64,000 nucleotides of DNA from Linyphia triangularis (lineage: Eukaryota; Arthropoda; Arachnida; Araneae; Linyphiidae). Location of the stretch: positions 12,841,796-12,905,795 of the forward strand of contig OZ021730.1 of NCBI GenBank assembly GCA_963978545.1. Reading direction: 5' to 3'. The notes beneath the pieces were generated by a model. The model saw only the letters and a list, made by a program, of their open reading frames with translations, was not told the DNA's origin and did not search any database. Below, one piece after another: positions 20,867 to 31,507 of this stretch (positions are counted from its first letter, which is position 1; each line of letters opens with the position of its first letter). Position numbers and translations under genes: made by a program.

Positions 20867-22489
20867 ACTAGAAAGAAAGTGATGCAATTACATGTGTTTT
20901 GTGATGCGTCTCAAAATGCATATGCAACCTGTATATTTTTGAGATCTGAAACTGAAGACCAAAGGGAATGTTCATTAATTCAAGCTCGTAGTCGAGTTGC
21001 CCCTTTAAAAAAGATTTCAATTCCCAGATTAGAACTGCTATCTTGTCTCATAGGAGCCAGGCTAGCGCAAAAGGTTATTGTTGATCTTGGTTATGAAGAT
21101 ATGCCTATTATCTACTGGTCAGACTCTGCAAATTGTTTGTATTGGATAAAACGGAATGGAAATTGGAGCACTTTTGTCATGAATAGAGTTCAGGAAATTA
21201 GAAGATTAACCAGCTCTGACAACTGGAGACATGTCGCTGGAGTTGCAAATCCAGCTGATCTACCATCTCGAGGTTGTTCTGCGGAGAAGTTACTCCAGTT
21301 GAAATGGTGGGAGGGACCTCAATGGTTGCGAAAATCGGAAGATGAATGGCCCACCTCAGATGCTTTTCCAAATATGGACATAATAACAGCGGAGAAAAGG
21401 AAGACGATTGTTGCTGCTACAAATACCAGCACAGAAAAATTCGAATTCTTCTCACGAATATCCTCATTCAAAAAGATCACCAGAGTCATGGCATGGATTA
21501 TACGTTTTGTCAAAAATTGCAAGAGATCACATGAAAGGGTTGCCGGGGAATTGTTAGTAGATGAAGTGAAGTATGCAGAAACAGTTATTTGGAGACAAGT
21601 TCGGAAAGAGAGCATTGAAGATGATCAAACCTTTAACTTCCAGACGTATTTGGACAGGGATGGTCTATTAAAAGTAAAATCAAGGATATCTATGAGAGAA
21701 GACCTCGAAGCTTTTAAATATCCAGTGCTTTTACCTTCGAAACATCAACTTGTAGAGAAACTTATTTTTGAAGTGCATGTTGGCAATTGCCACGCAGGAG
21801 TTCAAGTGATGATGACAAAGTTACGAGAGCGTTTTTGGAAAATTAAGAATAGGAAAACAATTCGACAAGTTACAAGAAAGTGCATTAGATGTGCGAGGTT
21901 TACAGCAATTAAGTTAAATGTAGATGAAGCTCCTTTGCCTGAAGATCGTGTGCGAGAAGCTCATATTTTTGAAGTGATTGTAGTCGATTTATGTGGGCCC
22001 ATGCATTTGAAGAACCAAACCAAATGTTGGGCTGTCCTGTTCACTTGCGCAGTATACCGAGCTGTTCACATCGAATTAGTTACGTCTTTGACAACTGATA
22101 GTTTCATTTTAGCTCTAAGGAGGTTTATCTCAAGAAGAGGACGACCCTCAACTATTTACTCAGACAACGGAACGAATCTAGTGGGGACATCTAATGCATT
22201 TCAAGTTGTGAATTGGGAAAAAATACAAGAAGTTGCTGCAATCAAAAAGATTCGATGGAAATTTAATCCACCGTCATCCCCTTGGTGGGGAGGCTTTTGG
22301 GAGAGGTTAATTGGCATGCTTAAAAGAATTCTTAGAAGAGTAATTGGCAATGCCTGTTTGCAACATGAAGAGCTATACACAGTTTTGTGTGAAGCAAAGA
22401 GTTTAGTCAACTCTAGACCATTGACTTACGTCTCTGAAGACGAGAGTGATTTAGTGGGGCTATCACCATCGATGTTTTTGAATGAAATC
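20867..22489 (+). CDS. BEL-1 pol, RNase H and integrase core
   Basis: The BEL-1 frame resumes after TTCTAAAT. RNase H shows LHVFCDASQNAYATCIF (about 20891), the IYWSDSANCLYWI block and a VANPADLPSRG end. The integrase zinc finger is formed by HVGNCHAG and CIRCARF. The catalytic core shows VIVVDLCGPMHL, IYSDNGTNLVG and PPSSPWWGGFWERLI (D, D, E). It ends at SPSMFLNEI where Copia-2 is inserted. Open throughout. Confidence 0.92.
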
Positions 22490-22552
22490 TAATATAATTA
22501 CTGCTATATTTGCAAGATTAAATCGGCTAGAAATATAACAGTAATTATATTA
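22490..22552. repeat. Copia-2 inverted LTR-terminus hairpin replacing the 5' LTR
   Basis: The sequence starts TAATATAATTACTG and ends CAGTAATTATATTA, a perfect 14-bp stem with a 35-base loop. Its first 50 bases pair perfectly with 26752-26801 at the other end. It directly abuts the primer-binding site. Confidence 0.9.
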
Positions 22553-22732
22553 GGTTATGGGCTTATCACGTTTTTACTGTACGGAAACTTTTGCGTAAAC
22601 TTTAACGGCTGTTATAGTGTAATTAGGCTTTGTTCATTGTGAAGATTCAGTTTTGGTTTGAAGTCTACGAAATCGTTTAACGAATTTTTTTATTTGCATT
22701 GAGTGATTGTTATCATCAACGGGAAATAAGAA

Positions 22733-24210
22733 ATGGATTTTAAGGCTCAGATAGAGAAACTGGAGGGTTTGAGAAATTGGACGAAATGGAGACGACAAGT
22801 AGAACTTCTATTGCGGCATCATGATGTGCTTGACATCGCCAAGGGCGAAAAGAAGCAGCCAGAGGGAGAAAACACAACTACCGAGATGATTAGTGCGTTC
22901 AAGAAAAAAGACGCTCTGGCCCAGCTTATTCTTGTTGGAAGTATGGACGATTCGAACTGCGAACTGACGTCCACTTGCGATACTGCACATAAAATATGGG
23001 AGAAGCTGTTATCCATTTACGAACAGAGTTCGGGTCAGCGGGTTGATCGCTTGATGGAGAAGTTTTTTAGCAGCGAGAAGATCTCAACAGAAGATATGGC
23101 CACTCATATTGCACGGCTGCAAAGAAACTTTTGTGAGCTGAATGACGAGCTAAAGAGGCTAGTAGAAACTGAACTTCCTGAATTGCTGCTTATGAGCAGG
23201 ATTATGTCTACACTTCCGCCGGAGTATTTATAATTCAAGAGTGTATGGGAATCTATTTCCATTGAAGATCGTACTGTCAACAAACTGACTGAGAGATTAC
23301 GATTAATCGAAATGAGACTTCCTGGAAATCCAAAGGAATGCACCGCATTTGTCGCCAAGATTGCTCCGAAATCCAGTCATCCAAAAGGTGGAAAGCACAA
23401 TAAAAGGTGTTTCAAATGCAATCAAAGTGGACATTTTGCTAGAATCTGCACCAAAGTGATTGAAAAGCCCACAGATTCAACAAACAAATATTCAAAACAA
23501 GGAAATGTTTTTGTCTGCACAGTGGAAGGCGTTTCAGAGGAGGAAGTTTGGCTAGCAGATTCTGGGGCCTCTGCACACATGACAAGATTTAAGAATTACT
23601 TCATAAGCTACGAGTCATTTGCTTCACCAAAACAAGTTCAGGTAGGGAACAATAGCACAATTTTAGCCTATGGGCAGGGTGTTGTTAATGTTGAAATGAA
23701 AATTAATGGCAAATGGGAAAAGAATCATCTCTCTGATGTTTGGTATGTCCCTGAAGTTGGAAGAAATTTATTTTCCATTGGCCAAACTATTGACAAGGGC
23801 TACAATTTTCAAGCAGACAACATGAAGTGCATGTTCACCAAGGACAATGAAGTCCGCCTTGTGGGGAAAAGAACTCGCAAAGGCCTTTATGCTTTGCAAT
23901 TGAGAGTGTGTTTACCTGAAGTAGCTGCTGAAGTATATATTGCCACGAAGGATGAAACTGCACAGCTGTGGCATGAACGACTGTGTCACCAGAATAAAAG
24001 ACATGTTCAGAAAACCTTGAAGAAATTTGGCATAAATGTGAATGTCACAAATGAAATGTGTACAGGCTGCATGTTTGGGAAACAGCATCGTGCCAGTTTT
24101 GGAGTCAGACCAAATCGACCTACAGAAGCAGGAGCATTAATTCATGCTGACTTATGTGGTCCCATGCAAGAAACTTCAGTGGGTGGTTCCAAGTACTTCC
24201 TGTGCTTTCT
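22733..24210 (+). pseudogene. Copia-2 gag, protease and start of integrase
   Basis: The ATG at 22733 opens a UBN2 gag (LRNWTKWRRQVELLLRHHD). A TAA at 23231-23233 falls after STLPPEYL. The same frame continues with FKSVWESISIEDRTV, the knuckle CFKCNQSGHFARIC, the protease site VWLADSGASAHMT and LWHERLCHQNKRH. At about 24208-24212 roughly 11 bases are missing: the expected FTDDYSKF reads as F then SKF, which breaks the frame within the integrase core. Confidence 0.9.
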
Positions 24211-26534
24211 CCAAGTTTCGACGAGTATTTTTTATTCGTAGAAAGGAGGAAATCAAAGACTGTCTAAAAATCTTCCTGAATGAAGCACAAACATCTGGAA
24301 TCGCTATTAAAGAGTTCTTAAGTGATGGTGGAAAAGAGTTTGACAACACAGGAGTTCAAAAAGTTCTGCATGACAGAGGAATCAACATTCGAGTCACTAT
24401 GCCATACTCCCCCGAGCAAAACGGCGCAATTGAAAGGGAGAACCGAACCTTGGTTGAAAGTGCTAGATCCATGTTGCATACCAAGGAGTTACCTATCAAG
24501 CTCTGGGCTGAAGCAGTTAATACTGTAGTTTACACTTTGAATAGGACTGGACCTACAACAGTTGAAGGCAAAGCACCTTCAGAATTGTGGTTTGGCAAAG
24601 ATATTGTAAACATTGATCACTTACGAATCTTTGGAACTAAGTGTTTTGTCCATGTGCCTAAGCAAAGAAGACGGAAATGGGACAAAAAGAGTGTCGAAGG
24701 ATATTGTGTTGGCTATTGTGGTGATCGAGATGGTTATCGTGTGTGGCTGCCAAATGAAAATAAAGTTATTCTCAGTCGAGATGTTATCTTCAAGAGGGAA
24801 GAAACACTGGAGAAAACAGTACAATTGACTGTTCGACAAGGAAATTTTGAGAGTAGTCCAGATGTTACCTCCACTTCTAGTGAAGATGTGTTAGAAAACA
24901 CAGAGGATACAGGTGAAGATACTGAATCCAGCGAGCAAGTGAGTACCAAGCGTCAGGTCAAAATACCAGTATATTTGAAAGATTATGTTCTTCTAGCTGA
25001 ATGTGGTGCTCCTGATTCCTATGCTACGGCTATGGCATCTGAGGATGCAGAACATTGGCAATGCGCCATGAACGAAGAAATGGAATCTTTGGCTGAAAAC
25101 AAAGTATGGCATCTAGTGGACCTGCCTCCTGGAAAGAAGCTGATATCAAATCGTTGGGTATTAAAAGTCAAAACAAAAGGTGATGGTACTGTCGACAGAT
25201 ACAAAGCCAGACTTGTGGCGAGAGGTTATAGTCAAAAGCAAGGCATTGAGTATGATGAAAAGTTTAGTCCTGTTGCCAGGTTTGACACCATCAGGACTGT
25301 TTTGAGTGTTGCAGCATCTGAAAACCTGCACCTCCACCAATTCGACGTTAAAACTGCTTTCTTGTATGGTGAACTTCAAGAGGAAGTTTACATGAAACAA
25401 CCTGAAGGCTACAGCGATGAATCAGGGCGGGTTTGCAGACTTGAACGAAGTCTTTATGGCTTAAAACAAGCTCCGAGATGTTGGAATAAACGTTTTGTGG
25501 ACTTTATTCAAAATCAAGGTATGACCTGCAGCACTGCTGATCCTTGCTTGTTCTACAGAATTAGAAGTGGTAAGAAGCTTCTTATTGCAATATATGTAGA
25601 TGACGGACTAGTAGCTGGTACTGATGATATTGAAATTATTGAATTTATTCAACAGCTGAAAACTGAATTCCAGATAACAGTTGGATCATTGGACTGTTTC
25701 CTCGGCATGCACATAGAAAAATTGAATGATGGTTCAATCTTTGTTTCTCAAAGTAGTTATATGAGGAAAATCCTTGACAGATTTGGAATGACTGATGTGA
25801 ATTCGGTTGCAACTCCTAGTGAAAAATCTGAGATAAATGATACACAACTAAATGAAAAAGTACCTTATCGAGAGGCTGTGGGCAGTCTGATGTACCTTGC
25901 CACAGCAACGCGTCCAGATATAGCATACGCTGTAAGTGTTGTGTCCGAGAATTTGGAGAATCCATTGCTTTGTCATTGGCAGGCAGTAAAGAGAATCTTC
26001 AGATATCTCAAAGGGACAATTTCTCAGGGACTGTTGTATCGCTGTGATTACCGTCCAGGAGAACTTGAGGCCTACAGTGATGCTGACTATGCTGGTGATG
26101 TGAAGACTCGACGCTCACGTTCTGGTACTTTGTGTAAATATGCTGGTGCAGCTATTACATGGAGTAGCCAGAAACAGAAAAGTGTGGTGCTATCTACAAC
26201 AGAAGCGGAATATGTGGCAGCCAGTGAAGCTACCAAAGAAGTCATATGGTTGAAACGACTGTTGGGAGAGATTACTCATTTGAAGCACACACCAACTCTT
26301 CTAGTGGATAATGCGAGTGCCATTAAGCTTGCGGAAAACCCAGAGTTCCACAAGCGATCCAAGCACATTGAAGTCAAGTTTCACTTTATTCGTGAGAAGT
26401 TTCGTGAAAATGTGATGAATATTGAACACATTGATGGACAGCATCAGATTGCAGACATTATGACCAAGCCGCTGGCACGTTCATCTTTTGAAACTTTAAG
26501 AGATATGATGGGAATGCATGTAAATTCTAAATGA
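24211..26534 (+). pseudogene. Copia-2 integrase, reverse transcriptase and RNase H
   Basis: From SKFRRVFFIRRKEEIKD onward the frame is clean to the TGA at 26532-26534. Visible signatures: FLSDGGKEFDN and EQNGAIERENRTL (integrase); EKFSPVARFDTIR, QFDVKTAFLYG and AIYVDDGLVAG (RT); YSDADYAGD, STTEAEYVAA, VDNASAIKLA and RSKHIEVKFHFIRE (RNase H). It is clearly a different family from Copia-1. Confidence 0.93.
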
Positions 26535-26578
26535 TGTATTTGTTTCTTCTCATGTGCACAGTATATTTTGAGAGGAAG

Positions 26579-26801
26579 TGTTGAATATATCAAAATATCC
26601 ATGTAACTTCAACTGTAATATCTTTTGTTTCTTTTGAATCTGTAAGCACTGCAACTTCTTCTCTGTTCTTTTCCTTGCCATTTTTGTTACCTTATGTTAT
26701 GTGAATGTGATAACTGCATTAAAGTATTCTTTTCGTTCCTTCAATGAACTAGTTATATTTCTAGCCGATTTAATCTTGCAAATATAGCAGTAATTATATT
26801 A
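26579..26801 (+). repeat. Copia-2 3' LTR
   Basis: 223 bp from TGTTGAATATATC to GCAGTAATTATATTA, placed by the upstream purine tract and the flanking AAATC. It ends TTA rather than the usual CA. The boundary is supported at the other end, where the same AGTAATTATATTA precedes the primer site. Confidence 0.8.
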
Positions 26802-26806
26802 AAATC

Positions 26807-27274
26807 GAAGAAACTGGAATGGCAGACCTTGATGAAGTAGATGCTAAGAGGCTGAATACAAGATTCGCCTACAGACTAAATCTCAGAAAGGAGTTACGGA
26901 AACGTTTCAGAATTGAATATCTGGGGCAGTTGAGAGAACACTACAAGGTTAGAAAAGTGCAACAAGTAGAAGAGGGAGACATCGTTCTAGTAGGCGATAC
27001 CAACATTAGAAAACAAAGTTGGCCTCTAGCTAGAATTTTGGAGCTGTATCTAGGGAAAGACGGAAAGGTTCGAATTGCCAAAGTGAAAACGAATTCTGGA
27101 ACATTTTTGCGACCGCTGCAACGACTATACCCACTTGAAGTTCAGAAAACTGAACGATCTTCTTTTCAGGAAAGAGATTCACAACCTGGAACCATCGACG
27201 CAGCACGCAAAGATAACAACCTAAGAACAAGACGTGGACGACGTATAAGACTTCCAAATCGTTTGAACTTGTGA
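26807..27274 (+). CDS. BEL-1 integrase C-terminal domain
   Basis: The BEL-1 frame resumes after the AAATC repeat. It reads EETGMADLDEVDAKRLNTRF, then LRKRFRIEYLGQLREHYKV, then EGDIVLV and WPLARILELYLGKDGKVR. This is the C-terminal DUF5641-type domain of BEL/Pao integrases. The C-terminus is rich in basic residues (RTRRGRRIRLPNRLNL) before the stop TGA at 27272-27274. It aligns well with the same region of BEL-2. Confidence 0.9.
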   Translation, partial: EETGMADLDEVDAKRLNTRFAYRLNLRKELRKRFRIEYLGQLREHYKVRKVQQVEEGDIVLVGDTNIRKQSWPLARILELYLGKDGKVRIAKVKTNSGTFLRPLQRLYPLEVQKTERSSFQERDSQPGTIDAARKDNNLRTRRGRRIRLPNRLNL

Positions 27275-27324
27275 ATAACTTTTATTTGACTTTTGAAGTA
27301 TTTAAAAGATCAAAGGTGGGAGAA

Positions 27325-27644
27325 TGTCGGAAATAAACGAACATGTGAACTTATTTTTATTTTAATTACACCCAAGACCTTTAAGGTGTGACGTCATTTT
27401 CACAATGAATATAAATTTGTATAATTTCAGTTTTTAGTTTAGTTTAAATGGCAACAATGATTAATTTTCTGTTGTTCTTTTTTTAACTGTTTTTAGAATA
27501 AGACAGTTGCCTTTGTGAGAGTTGGATTAATAGAAATGTCGAATATTAAACTAGTTAATTATTTTTCTTAATTGAGTCTAATCTTGATCTTGACAAAATA
27601 GACTACGACACAGAAGTAGTGAAAATTAGTCGGAATTTGCGACA
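27325..27644 (+). repeat. BEL-1 3' LTR
   Basis: 320 bp, preceded by CAAAGGTGGGAGAA (polypurine tract) and followed by CATAT. TGACGTCA is at 27389-27396. Confidence 0.92.
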
Positions 27645-28989
27645 CATATTGTTACCCAAAGAGAAAGATGATCTCAAATTGAACTTAAAACACATGAAAT
27701 ATTTCACATTAAAAAGCTTGGAAGGAGATTTTGCTATTCAATAATAGTCAGAAATGGAAAAAGTCTTCAGCACATTAAAAATGCTGTTTGTAATATTTTT
27801 TAGTTCTTCTGCACTAATGCAACTGTTTACTTGGAAATCACCAAATTTAGAAAGCATATCAATCCCGATACCAGTAGCAAGTTTATAACAGAAGCAGTAT
27901 AAGATACCACAAGAGATTTTTTTAGCTGAATTGGTGGTGGTGTTGTTTTGTTCAATTTCTGAGTACCTCTAGATGGTTGTTTGGAAGAGTAGTTAAAATG
28001 CGCTATACGCCCCTCCCCTTGGAAACTTTACAAAATGCCGCCAAGTTGAATTGACACTACTGAATTGTAAAGGTTTGTCAAAATGGATGCCAAGTTGTAA
28101 TGGAGCCATACTTGGTGCAAAATCCCCAAAAGAAAAAGGGAGAAGGGGCATATAACGCATTCTTACTGGATGAGTTATCACCAATTTGGCGGTTTTTATC
28201 TGGTACACATCTAACGGAAGAGTACCGATAATATTTAATCGAAGCTGCATTTTCCTTTTTAAGAATTTTGTTTGCACCCTACTTCCACATTTTTATATTA
28301 TTGTTGCTAATTGTTAAATCGCAATTAATTTGTTTACATTGTACTTTCAAAGTTTTATATTATATACGTTACGTAAGGAGTTAAAGTGTTATGTCTCCAC
28401 TGGAAACATCTTTGCTTTAGCGTTTAGTTGCAAAGGAAAAAAGTTAACAATCGAGACATATACAACTTTTTTTTTTCCTATATTCGAGGTGGTGGCTAGA
28501 GTGAATTATGATTTTTCAAAGGGCGAGGACACCCGAACGGTGATCTTTTGGAAGCAAAACGGTTATATACTAGAGTGTGGGTGTTCAGTACAAAACACTA
28601 AATAAATCTCATTTTGCTAACCTGCCACATAAAACCACAACTTAAATAAAGGTAAACTAAGTGCCAAAACTTCACCCACAACAGTACACAAGTACATCTT
28701 TTTAATTGTTCGCCTCGAAAAAGATTCTTGGCTACATAAAAAGGCTTTTTTTTTACTGTCGCGACTCGGATTATGTTTTTCAGCCTTTGATATATTAAAA
28801 TTTTTACTGTAAAATGTCTCTACTTGGCTGAAAAATAAAATTTAAAGATGGGAGGAGGGACTAAAAACCCAAATATTTTGGAGATTAATGATACCTTGCA
28901 AGAAATGATCTTTCACGGACATTGAAAACAACTATTTCCCACACATCCTCAAACAAGCTTATGCAGTGCTAAAATTGTTACCATGAATA

Positions 28990-29250
28990 AAATTACCATC
29001 AATTACCCTGCTTTTCGAGAAAATACCCATGCGTCCCTCCCTTCTAAAACCACCGAAATCCATCCCCCCCCTCCCCCCACACACTTTTAAAAACACTCAA
29101 TCTGCCTAAAAACTACTACTGAAAAATAACATTAACCTTTAAATGTAGCAACACTGAGAAGTGATTTAAGGTGTATATATATTATACTATTATGAAAATG
29201 TATTACACTACTTTGTATAAAGATATAAGTATTTTTATTAACAAATACTG
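28990..29250 (+). repeat. Dispersed repeat, copy 1 (second copy at 60225-60415)
   Basis: The ordered words GAGAAAATACCCAT, CCCCCC runs, CTAAAACCACCGAAAT, a TATATAT...ATTAT block, AAAATGTATT and TATTTTTATTAACAAA all recur in the same order at 60225-60415. No coding capacity; family unknown. Confidence 0.6.
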
Positions 29251-30409
29251 CTATACTTGGTCAACTTTTAACTTTGGAGGAACTTTCTTTTAAGTTAAAT
29301 TTCTATTCTTGTTTCATAAAAAGAAAAGCCATTTTTTAAAAAAATATTTTGGAGTTCTCTATTAATTTAATTTCATGAAAGTATGTACATTTACAAACAC
29401 TATTTAAATCCAAATAAACAGTTTTGTGTACAATGTTTAATCATTACTTCACTTAATCTTACTTAAAAGTATAAAACTACATTGCAGAATATTCATTAAA
29501 AAAACAATAAATTTTGGACCCTTGTTCAATCTTAGAGTTAGGAAGTATAAATTATTTCCTTACTAGTTAATATTTTTATTATAAGTTCAAAAATTATAAA
29601 ATTTATAGTTGAATATGGGGGTATCTCACCACTGCTTGTTTTAGAATTGAGATGTTTTAGAATTGAGATGTTTTATTCAAGTCTGCAGAAACATGTAAAA
29701 AGTGTATCTTAAAGCTTAAAAAATTATTCTACAATTTCAAATTTACTACTTGGCATTCCTTTTCACAAATGGTAACAAACAAAAGTATTTTAATTATACT
29801 ATTTCTAACAATAATGGTGCTTGTGCTTCTAGTAGTTTTTTTTTTTTTATTAATTTCTAATTACTCTATATTATGAGTTATTTATGAATTAACTATTATA
29901 AGATTTTACATTGATGACCAAAAACTGAGTTGTTGCGCAGTTCCTGCAATTTAAATAGTATCTTTTTCCTTTTACACCTCCTAATAGTATATATAATAGC
30001 TTTTTTTAATCACTATTTTCCTACATGGATTTTAATTTTTCAAAGCAGGCTTTCACTAAAAATTTTCAAATAGTTTATCATACTAAATACTGTATAAGAT
30101 ATAATTTGACATCACAAACATTGCTAAAAAATTATTTTGAATTATTGACATAGCATGTGTATTTTTCAAATCTTGTACATCTTCACGGGAATCTTCACTA
30201 AGGTGTTCATTGTCTAAAAAAACATTTTCAAAAAGTTACAATTATGATATGCATAGTAAAATTTAAACAATTTTTCATATACTTCCATTTGGTTTAAGTG
30301 TCCGTTGCCCCAGATTTATTCTTTGAAATATTTGCTATTATATTTTAGTAACATTAATCTGCTTTATTTTCTTTTGAAGCACAGCAACAATTGTGTTAGT
30401 ACATATTGG

Positions 30410-30600
30410 TTGGCCCACCTGATGGCTGTGTGGTCAACGCTCTGGCCTTGCATGCCAAAGGTACAAATCCTGGGTTGTTGTGGTTCGGAATCCACGTTAA
30501 GCTGTAGGTCCAGACTTGATTAGCCATCATTGTGCATAAAAATAGATCGTCGAGTGTACAAACTAACCTATATCGGTTGTCGGACTGTTTGGTAGTTTTT
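30410..30600 (+). mobile_element. Degenerate tRNA-derived SINE
   Basis: TGGCTGTGTGGTCAACGC matches an A box. GGTACAAATCC or GGTTCGGAATCC downstream may be the B box. TGCATGCC between them also occurs in the SINE at 18441-18692. No poly-A tail or target duplication was found; the right edge is a guess. Confidence 0.45.
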
Positions 30601-31507
30601 CATGTTTTCTTCAAATCGAAATATGCAAGAATGGTCTTAGTAAAGCCCTTGCACCATAAAACATCAACAACCAATTCGAAACACAAATATGGGAAATTTT
30701 CCCCTTCATAGACTTACACGAAAGTATCTCCTTTTCACAGAAATAATGACTTGACAATGGTTCAATACAAAAGCCGTCCCCAAAAGCCCAAGGCAATTTC
30801 TAACCTGATCAATCAACTCTTTTGAAACAGTCGAAACAATTTCAAAAAGACAAATCTTTAAATGGGATAGAATTTTTTTAAATACATAGAATTGTAGTTT
30901 GCTAATGATTAATAAACACATAATGTTCATGTTGTATAAATATTAAAATATTTTCTTTGCACATAATTATGCATATCCACTCTTGAAGGAAAATTTCTGG
31001 CTATGCTCCAGATCAATTACATATAGAAGTAATAATAAGGAATGACATACTATTATCAAAAATTTAATGTGAAATTTAGTCTCATAAATGTATTTTTATT
31101 TACATTTTAAGACATTTTCAAAAGTTCTGTGTTCATAAAATTGAAACAAATTTAAAGACTAAATGTAATGCAACATTAATTAAATAACAGCATTTTTAAT
31201 GAGGTGGCCAACATATTAAAATTTGTTTCAAGTTAGTATTATATAAAAGAAAACTTGGAATCAGCACTATCTGTACAGAAATAATGGGTTTGTTTGTTTG
31301 TTTGTTTGTTTGTTTAGGCTTTTTATGGCGCAAAGGCAACACAAGGGCCATACTGCGCCAAAACAAAAGATAAAAGAAAAACTAGGATGGAAGATGAATA
31401 ATAAATATGATGAGATGTGACATAATATATTTTAAGAATGTTAAAAACACATTTCTAAAATGATGACGAGGTTAATAAAATTTTAAAAATGGATATGTTT
31501 AAAACAG

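Larger units (their letters stand above)
22490..26801 (+). mobile_element. Copia-2, Ty1/Copia element with an inverted LTR terminus at its 5' end
   Basis: Flanked by AAATC at 22485-22489 and 26802-26806. The 3' LTR is 26579-26801 (TGTTGAATATATC..., after purine tract GAGAGGAAG). There is no 5' LTR. The first 50 bp (22490-22539) are the exact reverse complement of the last 50 bp (26752-26801). They are followed by the last 13 bases of the LTR (22540-22552) and then the primer site GGTTATGGGC at 22553. Both genomic ends are therefore the LTR 3' terminus. Confidence 0.92.
8516..27644 (+). mobile_element. BEL-1, full-length BEL/Pao element carrying four nested insertions
   Basis: LTRs at 8516-8834 and 27325-27644 differ by three substitutions and one T. 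The 5-bp duplication CATAT flanks them (8511-8515, 27645-27649). Inside are Copia-1 (AAGAT duplication), hAT-a (CTTGGGAT), hAT-b (TTCTAAAT) and Copia-2 (AAATC). Subtracting them leaves about 6.1 kb. The gag-pol frame (about 1770 codons) is continuous across all four junctions, with one TGA at 9456-9458 as the only stop. The order gag, protease, RT, RNase H, integrase is the BEL/Pao order. Confidence 0.92.
27650..31275. other. AT-rich middle part of the DNA insertion, no gene recognised
   Basis: It opens with a short frame LLPKEKDDLKLNLKHMKYFT that ends quickly and is not assignable. The remaining ORFs are short and featureless. Within it are a repeat shared with 60.2 kb (about 28990-29250) and a tRNA-like SINE head (about 30410-30495). 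Otherwise I see only AT-rich sequence. Confidence 0.5.

Noticed and set aside
27993..28277. 94-codon minus-strand ORF between BEL-1 and LINE A-i
   Set aside because: No domain, no neighbours, composition like surrounding non-coding DNA.
30410..30495. Functional tRNA gene
   Set aside because: A and B boxes are present, but the arms do not fold into a clear cloverleaf and the sequence continues as a SINE-like body.
31289..31314. (TTTG)n microsatellite as an independent repeat
   Set aside because: It is the (AAAC)n 3' tail of LINE A-i on the other strand.
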